From NCBI GenBank assembly GCA_039105265.1, contig JAPFFF010000104.1, forward strand, positions 1-62,726: a DNA stretch of 62,726 nt. Reading direction: 5' to 3'. Positions 48,201 through 60,200 of the stretch are shown here, in pieces. The DNA comes from Tritrichomonas musculus. Its lineage: Eukaryota; Parabasalia; Tritrichomonadida; Tritrichomonadidae. The number at the start of each line of letters is the position of its first letter. Position 1 is the first letter of the stretch. Below the pieces are notes generated by a model. It did no database searches and was not told the DNA's origin. It saw only the letters and a list, made by a program, of their open reading frames with translations. A program made the position numbers and the translations under genes.

Positions 48201-51200
48201 GAATCATCAGATGCAACGAGAACTGCAGTTGAATCATCAGATGCAACGAGAACTGCAGTTGAATCATCAGATTCAACGAGAACTGCAGTTGAATCATCAG
48301 ATGCAACGACAACTGCAGTTGAATCATCAGATGCAACGAGAACTGCAGTTGAATCATCAGATGCAACGAGAACTGCAGTTGAATCATCAGATTCAACGAG
48401 AACTGCAGTTGAATCATCAGATGCAACGAGAACTGCAGTTGAATCATCAGATGCAACGAGAACTGCAGTTGAATCATCAGATGCAACGAGAACTGCAGTT
48501 GAATCATCAGATGCAACGAGAACTGCAGTTGAATCATCAGATGCAACGAGAACTGCAGTTGAATCATCAGATGCAACGAGAACTGCAGTTGAATCATCAG
48601 ATGCAACGAGAACTGTAGTTTAATAATAAGATTCAAAAAGAACTGCAGTTTAATCATAAGATTCAACGAGAACTGCAGTTTAATAATAAGATGAAACAAG
48701 AACTGCAGTTGAATCATCAGATTCAACGAGAACTGCAGTTGAATCATCAGATGCAACGACAACTGCAGTTGAATCATCAGATTCAACGAGAACTGCAGTT
48801 GAATCATCAGATGCAACGAGAACTGCAGTTGAATCATCAGATGCAACGAGAACTGCAGTTGAATCATCAGATGCAACGAGAACTGCAGTTGAATCATCAG
48901 ATTCAACGAGAACTGAAGTTTAATAATAAGATGAAACAAGAACTGCAGTTGAATCATCAGATGCAACGACAACTGCAGTTGAATCATCAGATGCAACGAG
49001 AACTGCAGTTGAATCATCAGATGCAACGAGAACTGCAGTTGAATCATCAGATTCAACGAGAACTGCAGTTGAATCATCAGATGCAACGAGAACTGCAGTT
49101 GAATCATCAGATGAAATAAGAACTGCAGTTGAATCATCAGATTCAACGAGAACTGCAGTTGAACCATCAGATTCAACGAGAACTGCAGTTGAATCATCAG
49201 ATGCAACGACAACTGCAGTTGAATCATCAGATGCAACGAGAACTGCAGTTGAATCATCAGATGCAACGAGAACTGCAGTTGAATCATCAGATTCAACGAG
49301 AACTGCAGTTGAATCATCAGATGCAACGACAACTGCAGTTGAATCATCAGATGCAACGAGAACTGCAGTTGAATCATCAGATGCAACGAGAACTGCAGTT
49401 GAATCATCAGATTCAACGAGAACTGCAGTTGAATCATCAGATGCAACGAGAACTGCAGTTGAATCATCAGATGCAACGAGAACTGCAGTTGAATCATCAG
49501 ATGCAACGAGAACTGCAGTTGAATCATCAGATGCAACGAGAACTGCAGTTGAATCATCAGATGCAACGAGAACTGCAGTTGAATCATCAGATGCAACGAG
49601 AACTGCAGTTGAACCATCAGATGCAACAAGAACTGCCGTTTAATATTAAGATGCAACAAGAACTGCAGTTGAATCATCAGATGCAACGAGAACTGCAGTT
49701 GAATCATCAGATTCAACGAGAACTGCAGTTGAATCATCAGATGCAACGAGAACTGCAGTTGAATCATCAGATGCAACGACAACTGCAGTTGAATCATCAG
49801 ATGCAACGAGAACTGCAGTTGAATCATCAGATGCAACGAGAACTGCAGTTGAATCATCAGATTCAACGAGAACTGCAGTTGAATCATCAGATTCAACGAG
49901 AACTGCAGTTTAATAATAAGATTCAACGAGAACTGCAGTTTAATAATAAGATGAAACAAGAACTGCAGTTGAATCATCAGATGCAACGACAACTGCAGTT
50001 GAATCATCAGATGCAACGAGAACTGCAGTTGAATCATCAGATGCAACGAGAACTGCAGTTGAATCATCAGATTCAACGAGAACTGCAGTTGAATCATCAG
50101 ATGCAACGACAACTGCAGTTGAATCATCAGATTCAACGAGAACTGCAGTTGAATCATCAGATTCAACGAGAACTGCAGTTGAATCATCAAATGCAACGAG
50201 AACTGCCGTTTAATATTAAGATGCAACAAGAACTGCAGTTGAATCATCAGATGCAACGACAACTGCAGTTGAATCATCAGATTCAACGAGAACTGCAGTT
50301 GAATCATCAGATGCAACGAGAACTGCAGTTGAATCATCAGATGCAACGAGAACTGCAGTTGAATCATCAGATTCAACGAGAACTGAAGTTTAATAATAAG
50401 ATGAAACAAGAACTGCAGTTGAATCATCAGATGCAACGACAACTGCAGTTGAATCATCAGATGCAACGAGAACTGCAGTTGAATCATCAGATGCAACGAG
50501 AACTGCAGTTGAATCATCAGATTCAACGAGAACTGCAGTTGAATCATCAGATGCAACGAGAACTGCAGTTGAATCATCAGATGAAATAAGAACTGCAGTT
50601 GAATCATCAGATTCAACGAGAACTGCAGTTGAACCATCAGATTCAACGAGAACTGCAGTTGAATCATCAGATGCAACGACAACTGCAGTTGAATCATCAG
50701 ATGCAACGAGAACTGCAGTTGAATCATCAGATGCAACGAGAACTGCAGTTGAATCATCAGATTCAACGAGAACTGCAGTTGAATCATCAGATGCAACGAC
50801 AACTGCAGTTGAATCATCAGATGCAACGAGAACTGCAGTTGAATCATCAGATGCAACGAGAACTGCAGTTGAATCATCAGATTCAACGAGAACTGCAGTT
50901 GAATCATCAGATGCAACGAGAACTGCAGTTGAATCATCAGATGCAACGAGAACTGCAGTTGAATCATCAGATGCAACGAGAACTGCAGTTGAATCATCAG
51001 ATGCAACGAGAACTGCAGTTGAATCATCAGATGCAACGAGAACTGCAGTTGAATCATCAGATGCAACGAGAACTGCAGTTGAACCATCAGATGCAACAAG
51101 AACTGCCGTTTAATATTAAGATGCAACAAGAACTGCAGTTGAATCATCAGATGCAACGAGAACTGCAGTTGAATCATCAGATTCAACGAGAACTGCAGTT

Positions 51201-54200
51201 GAATCATCAGATGCAACGAGAACTGCAGTTGAATCATCAGATGCAACGACAACTGCAGTTGAATCATCAGATGCAACGAGAACTGCAGTTGAATCATCAG
51301 ATGCAACGAGAACTGCAGTTGAATCATCAGATTCAACGAGAACTGCAGTTGAATCATCAGATTCAACGAGAACTGCAGTTTAATAATAAGATTCAACGAG
51401 AACTGCAGTTTAATAATAAGATGAAACAAGAACTGCAGTTGAATCATCAGATGCAACGACAACTGCAGTTGAATCATCAGATGCAACGAGAACTGCAGTT
51501 GAATCATCAGATGCAACGAGAACTGCAGTTGAATCATCAGATTCAACGAGAACTGCAGTTGAATCATCAGATGCAACGACAACTGCAGTTGAATCATCAG
51601 ATTCAACGAGAACTGCAGTTGAATCATCAGATTCAACGAGAACTGCAGTTGAATCATCAAATGCAACGAGAACTGCCGTTTAATATTAAGATGCAACAAG
51701 AACTGCAGTTGAATCATCAGATGCAACGACAACTGCAGTTGAATCATCAGATTCAACGAGAACTGCAGTTGAATCATCAGATTCAACGAGAATTGCAGTT
51801 GAATCATCAAATGCAACGAGAACTGCCGTTTAATATTAAGATGCAACAAGAACTGCAGTTGAATCATCAGATGCAACGACAACTGCAGTTGAATCATCAG
51901 ATTCAACGAGAACTGCAGTTGAATCATCAGATGCAACGAGAACTGCAGTTGAATCATCAGATGCAACGAGAACTGCAGTTGAATCATCAGATGCAACGAG
52001 AACTGCAGTTGAATCATCAGATGCAACGAGAACTGCAGTTGAATCATCAGATGCAACGAGAACTGCAGTTGAATCATCAGATGCAACGAGAACTGCAGTT
52101 GAATCATCAGATGCAACGAGAACTGCAGTTGAATCATCAGATGCAACGAGAACTGCCGTTTAATATTAAGATGCAACAAGAACTGCAGTTGAATCATCAG
52201 ATGCAACGACAACTGCAGTTGAATCATCAGATTCAACGAGAACTGCAGTTGAATCATCAGATGCAACGAGAACTGCAGTTGAATCATCAGATGCAACGAG
52301 AACTGCAGTTGAATCATCAGATGCAACGAGAACTGCAGTTGAATCATCAGATTCAACGAGAACTGCAGTTGAATCATCAGATGCAACGAGAACTGCAGTT
52401 GAATCATCAGATGCAACGAGAACTGCAGTTGAATCATCAGATGCAACGACAACTGCAGTTGAATCATCAGATGCAACGAGAACTGCAGTTGAATCATCAG
52501 ATGCAACGAGAACTGCAGTTGAATCATCAGATTCAACGAGAACTGCAGTTGAATCATCAGATGCAACGAGAACTGCAGTTGAATCATCAGATGCAACGAG
52601 AACTGCAGTTGAATCATCAGATGCAACGAGAACTGCAGTTGAATCATCAGATGCAACGAGAACTGCAGTTGAATCATCAGATGCAACGAGAACTGCAGTT
52701 GAATCATCAGATGCAACGAGAACTGCAGTTGAACCATCAGATGCAACAAGAACTGCCGTTTAATATTAAGATGCAACAAGAACTGCAGTTGAATCATCAG
52801 ATGCAACGAGAACTGCAGTTGAATCATCAGATTCAACGAGAACTGCAGTTGAATCATCAGATGCAACGAGAACTGCAGTTGAATCATCAGATGCAACGAC
52901 AACTGCAGTTGAATCATCAGATGCAACGAGAACTGCAGTTGAATCATCAGATGCAACGAGAACTGCAGTTGAATCATCAGATTCAACGAGAACTGCAGTT
53001 GAATCATCAGATTCAACGAGAACTGCAGTTTAATAATAAGATTCAACGAGAACTGCAGTTTAATAATAAGATGAAACAAGAACTGCAGTTGAATCATCAG
53101 ATGCAACGACAACTGCAGTTGAATCATCAGATGCAACGAGAACTGCAGTTGAATCATCAGATGCAACGAGAACTGCAGTTGAATCATCAGATTCAACGAG
53201 AACTGCAGTTGAATCATCAGATGCAACGACAACTGCAGTTGAATCATCAGATTCAACGAGAACTGCAGTTGAATCATCAGATTCAACGAGAACTGCAGTT
53301 GAATCATCAAATGCAACGAGAACTGCCGTTTAATATTAAGATGCAACAAGAACTGCAGTTGAATCATCAGATGCAACGACAACTGCAGTTGAATCATCAG
53401 ATTCAACGAGAACTGCAGTTGAATCATCAGATTCAACGAGAATTGCAGTTGAATCATCAAATGCAACGAGAACTGCCGTTTAATATTAAGATGCAACAAG
53501 AACTGCAGTTGAATCATCAGATGCAACGACAACTGCAGTTGAATCATCAGATTCAACGAGAACTGCAGTTGAATCATCAGATGCAACGAGAACTGCAGTT
53601 GAATCATCAGATGCAACGAGAACTGCAGTTGAATCATCAGATGCAACGAGAACTGCAGTTGAATCATCAGATGCAACGAGAACTGCAGTTGAATCATCAG
53701 ATGCAACGAGAACTGCAGTTGAATCATCAGATGCAACGAGAACTGCAGTTGAATCATCAGATGCAACGAGAACTGCAGTTGAATCATCAGATGCAACGAG
53801 AACTGCCGTTTAATATTAAGATGCAACAAGAACTGCAGTTGAATCATCAGATGCAACGACAACTGCAGTTGAATCATCAGATTCAACGAGAACTGCAGTT
53901 GAATCATCAGATGCAACGAGAACTGCAGTTGAATCATCAGATGCAACGAGAACTGCAGTTGAATCATCAGATGCAACGAGAACTGCAGTTGAATCATCAG
54001 ATTCAACGAGAACTGCAGTTGAATCATCAGATGCAACGAGAACTGCAGTTGAATCATCAGATGCAACGAGAACTGCAGTTGAATCATCAGATGCAACGAG
54101 AACTGCAGTTGAATCATCAGATGCAACGAGAACTGCAGTTGAATCATCAGATGCAACGACAACTGCAGTTGAATCATCAGATTCAACGAGAACTGCAGTT

Positions 54201-57200
54201 GAATCATCAGATGCAACGAGAACTGCAGTTGAATCATCAGATGCAACGAGAACTGCAGTTGAATCATCAGATGCAACGAGAACTGCAGTTGAATCATCAG
54301 ATTCAACGAGAACTGAAGTTTAATAATAAGATGAAACAAGAACTGCAGTTGAATCATCAGATGCAACGACAACTGCAGTTGAATCATCAGATGCAACGAG
54401 AACTGCAGTTGAATCATCAGATGCAACGAGAACTGCAGTTGAATCATCAGATTCAACGAGAACTGCAGTTGAATCATCAGATGCAACGAGAACTGCAGTT
54501 GAATCATCAGATGAAATAAGAACTGCAGTTGAATCATCAGATTCAACGAGAACTGCAGTTGAACCATCAGATTCAACGAGAACTGCAGTTGAATCATCAG
54601 ATGCAACGACAACTGCAGTTGAATCATCAGATGCAACGAGAACTGCAGTTGAATCATCAGATGCAACGAGAACTGCAGTTGAATCATCAGATTCAACGAG
54701 AACTGCAGTTGAATCATCAGATGCAACGACAACTGCAGTTGAATCATCAGATGCAACGAGAACTGCAGTTGAATCATCAGATGCAACGAGAACTGCAGTT
54801 GAATCATCAGATTCAACGAGAACTGCAGTTGAATCATCAGATGCAACGAGAACTGCAGTTGAATCATCAGATGCAACGAGAACTGCAGTTGAATCATCAG
54901 ATGCAACGAGAACTGCAGTTGAATCATCAGATGCAACGAGAACTGCAGTTGAATCATCAGATGCAACGAGAACTGCAGTTGAATCATCAGATGCAACGAG
55001 AACTGCAGTTGAACCATCAGATGCAACAAGAACTGCCGTTTAATATTAAGATGCAACAAGAACTGCAGTTGAATCATCAGATGCAACGAGAACTGCAGTT
55101 GAATCATCAGATTCAACGAGAACTGCAGTTGAATCATCAGATGCAACGAGAACTGCAGTTGAATCATCAGATGCAACGACAACTGCAGTTGAATCATCAG
55201 ATGCAACGAGAACTGCAGTTGAATCATCAGATGCAACGAGAACTGCAGTTGAATCATCAGATTCAACGAGAACTGCAGTTGAATCATCAGATTCAACGAG
55301 AACTGCAGTTTAATAATAAGATTCAACGAGAACTGCAGTTTAATAATAAGATGAAACAAGAACTGCAGTTGAATCATCAGATGCAACGACAACTGCAGTT
55401 GAATCATCAGATGCAACGAGAACTGCAGTTGAATCATCAGATGCAACGAGAACTGCAGTTGAATCATCAGATTCAACGAGAACTGCAGTTGAATCATCAG
55501 ATGCAACGACAACTGCAGTTGAATCATCAGATTCAACGAGAACTGCAGTTGAATCATCAAATGCAACGAGAACTGCCGTTTAATATTAAGATGCAACAAG
55601 AACTGCAGTTGAATCATCAGATGCAACGACAACTGCAGTTGAATCATCAGATTCAACGAGAACTGCAGTTGAATCATCAGATTCAACGAGAACTGCAGTT
55701 GAATCATCAAATGCAACGAGAACTGCCGTTTAATATTAAGATGCAACAAGAACTGCAGTTGAATCATCAGATGCAACGACAACTGCAGTTGAATCATCAG
55801 ATTCAACGAGAACTGCAGTTGAATCATCAGATGCAACGAGAACTGCAGTTGAATCATCAGATGCAACGAGAACTGCAGTTGAATCATCAGATGCAACGAG
55901 AACTGCAGTTGAATCATCAGATTCAACGAGAACTGCAGTTGAATCATCAGATGCAACGAGAACTGCAGTTGAATCATCAGATGCAACGAGAACTGCAGTT
56001 GAATCATCAGATGCAACGAGAACTGCAGTTGAATCATCAGATGCAACGAGAACTGCCGTTTAATATTAAGATGCAACAAGAACTGCAGTTGAATCATCAG
56101 ATGCAACGACAACTGCAGTTGAATCATCAGATTCAACGAGAACTGCAGTTGAATCATCAGATGCAACGAGAACTGCAGTTGAATCATCAGATGCAACGAG
56201 AACTGCAGTTGAATCATCAGATGCAACGAGAACTGCAGTTGAATCATCAGATTCAACGAGAACTGCAGTTGAATCATCAGATGCAACGAGAACTGCAGTT
56301 GAATCATCAGATGCAACGAGAACTGCAGTTGAATCATCAGATGCAACGAGAACTGCAGTTGAATCATCAGATGCAACGAGAACTGCAGTTGAATCATCAG
56401 ATGCAACGACAACTGCAGTTGAATCATCAGATTCAACGAGAACTGCAGTTGAATCATCAGATGCAACGAGAACTGCAGTTGAATCATCAGATGAAATAAG
56501 AACTGCAGTTGAATCATCAGATTCAACGAGAACTGCAGTTGAACCATCAGATTCAACGAGAACTGCAGTTGAATCATCAGATGCAACGACAACTGCAGTT
56601 GAATCATCAGATGCAACGAGAACTGCAGTTGAATCATCAGATGCAACGAGAACTGCAGTTGAATCATCAGATTCAACGAGAACTGCAGTTGAATCATCAG
56701 ATGCAACGACAACTGCAGTTGAATCATCAGATGCAACGAGAACTGCAGTTGAATCATCAGATGCAACGAGAACTGCAGTTGAATCATCAGATTCAACGAG
56801 AACTGCAGTTGAATCATCAGATGCAACGAGAACTGCAGTTGAATCATCAGATGCAACGAGAACTGCAGTTGAATCATCAGATGCAACGAGAACTGCAGTT
56901 GAATCATCAGATGCAACGAGAACTGCAGTTGAATCATCAGATGCAACGAGAACTGCAGTTGAATCATCAGATGCAACGAGAACTGCAGTTGAACCATCAG
57001 ATGCAACAAGAACTGCCGTTTAATATTAAGATGCAACAAGAACTGCAGTTGAATCATCAGATGCAACGAGAACTGCAGTTGAATCATCAGATGCAACGAG
57101 AACTGCAGTTGAATCATCAGATGCAACGAGAACTGCCGTTTAATATTAAGATGCAACAAGAACTGCAGTTGAATCATCAGATGCAACGACAACTGCAGTT

Positions 57201-60200
57201 GAATCATCAGATTCAACGAGAACTGCAGTTGAATCATCAGATGCAACGAGAACTGCAGTTGAATCATCAGATGCAACGACAACTGCAGTTGAATCATCAG
57301 ATGCAACGACAACTGCAGTTGAATCATCAGATTCAACGAGAACTGCAGTTGAATCATCAGATGCAACGAGAACTGCAGTTGAATCATCAGATGCAACGAG
57401 AACTGCAGTTGAATCATCAGATGCAACGAGAACTGCAGTTGAATCATCAGATGCAACGAGAACTGCAGTTGAATCATCAGATGCAACGAGAACTGCAGTT
57501 GAATCATCAGATGCAACGAGAACTGCAGTTGAACCATCAGATGCAACAAGAACTGCCGTTTAATATTAAGATGCAACAAGAACTGCAGTTGAATCATCAG
57601 ATGCAACGAGAACTGCAGTTGAATCATCAGATGCAACGAGAACTGCAGTTGAATCATCAGATGCAACGAGAACTGCCGTTTAATATTAAGATGCAACAAG
57701 AACTGCAGTTGAATCATCAGATGCAACGAGAACTGCAGTTGAATCATCAGATGCAACGAGAACTGCAGTTGAATCATCAGATGCAACGAGAACTGCAGTT
57801 GAATCATCAGATGCAACGAGAACTGCAGTTGAACCATCAGATGCAACAAGAACTGCCGTTTAATATTAAGATGCAACAAGAACTGCAGTTGAATCATCAG
57901 ATGCAACGAGAACTGCAGTTGAATCATCAGATTCAACGAGAACTGCAGTTGAATCATCAGATGCAACGAGAACTGCAGTTGAATCATCAGATGCAACGAC
58001 AACTGCAGTTGAATCATCAGATGCAACGAGAACTGCAGTTGAATCATCAGATGCAACGAGAACTGCAGTTGAATCATCAGATTCAACGAGAACTGCAGTT
58101 GAATCATCAGATTCAACGAGAACTGCAGTTTAATAATAAGATTCAACGAGAACTGCAGTTTAATAATAAGATGAAACAAGAACTGCAGTTGAATCATCAG
58201 ATGCAACGACAACTGCAGTTGAATCATCAGATGCAACGAGAACTGCAGTTGAATCATCAGATGCAACGAGAACTGCAGTTGAATCATCAGATTCAACGAG
58301 AACTGCAGTTGAATCATCAGATGCAACGACAACTGCAGTTGAATCATCAGATTCAACGAGAACTGCAGTTGAATCATCAGATTCAACGAGAACTGCAGTT
58401 GAATCATCAAATGCAACGAGAACTGCCGTTTAATATTAAGATGCAACAAGAACTGCAGTTGAATCATCAGATGCAACGACAACTGCAGTTGAATCATCAG
58501 ATTCAACGAGAACTGCAGTTGAATCATCAGATTCAACGAGAATTGCAGTTGAATCATCAAATGCAACGAGAACTGCCGTTTAATATTAAGATGCAACAAG
58601 AACTGCAGTTGAATCATCAGATGCAACGACAACTGCAGTTGAATCATCAGATTCAACGAGAACTGCAGTTGAATCATCAGATGCAACGAGAACTGCAGTT
58701 GAATCATCAGATGCAACGAGAACTGCAGTTGAATCATCAGATGCAACGAGAACTGCAGTTGAATCATCAGATTCAACGAGAACTGCAGTTGAATCATCAG
58801 ATGCAACGAGAACTGCAGTTGAATCATCAGATGCAACGAGAACTGCAGTTGAATCATCAGATGCAACGAGAACTGCAGTTGAATCATCAGATGCAACGAG
58901 AACTGCCGTTTAATATTAAGATGCAACAAGAACTGCAGTTGAATCATCAGATGCAACGACAACTGCAGTTGAATCATCAGATTCAACGAGAACTGCAGTT
59001 GAATCATCAGATGCAACGAGAACTGCAGTTGAATCATCAGATGCAACGAGAACTGCAGTTGAATCATCAGATGCAACGAGAACTGCAGTTGAATCATCAG
59101 ATTCAACGAGAACTGCAGTTGAATCATCAGATGCAACGAGAACTGCAGTTGAATCATCAGATGCAACGAGAACTGCAGTTGAATCATCAGATGCAACGAC
59201 AACTGCAGTTGAATCATCAGATGCAACGAGAACTGCAGTTGAATCATCAGATGCAACGACAACTGCAGTTGAATCATCAGATTCAACGAGAACTGCAGTT
59301 GAATCATCAGATGCAACGAGAACTGCAGTTGAATCATCAGATGAAATAAGAACTGCAGTTGAATCATCAGATTCAACGAGAACTGCAGTTGAACCATCAG
59401 ATTCAACGAGAACTGCAGTTGAATCATCAGATGCAACGACAACTGCAGTTGAATCATCAGATGCAACGAGAACTGCAGTTGAATCATCAGATGCAACGAG
59501 AACTGCAGTTGAATCATCAGATTCAACGAGAACTGCAGTTGAATCATCAGATGCAACGACAACTGCAGTTGAATCATCAGATGCAACGAGAACTGCAGTT
59601 GAATCATCAGATGCAACGAGAACTGCAGTTGAATCATCAGATTCAACGAGAACTGCAGTTGAATCATCAGATGCAACGAGAACTGCAGTTGAATCATCAG
59701 ATGCAACGAGAACTGCAGTTGAATCATCAGATGCAACGAGAACTGCAGTTGAATCATCAGATGCAACGAGAACTGCAGTTGAATCATCAGATGCAACGAG
59801 AACTGCAGTTGAATCATCAGATGCAACGAGAACTGCAGTTGAATCATCAGATGCAACGAGAACTGTAGTTTAATAATAAGATTCAAAAAGAACTGCAGTT
59901 TAATCATAAGATTCAACGAGAACTGCAGTTTAATAATAAGATGAAACAAGAACTGCAGTTGAATCATCAGATTCAACGAGAACTGCAGTTGAATCATCAG
60001 ATGCAACGACAACTGCAGTTGAATCATCAGATTCAACGAGAACTGCAGTTGAATCATCAGATGCAACGAGAACTGCAGTTGAATCATCAGATGCAACGAG
60101 AACTGCAGTTGAATCATCAGATGCAACGAGAACTGCAGTTGAATCATCAGATTCAACGAGAACTGAAGTTTAATAATAAGATGAAACAAGAACTGCAGTT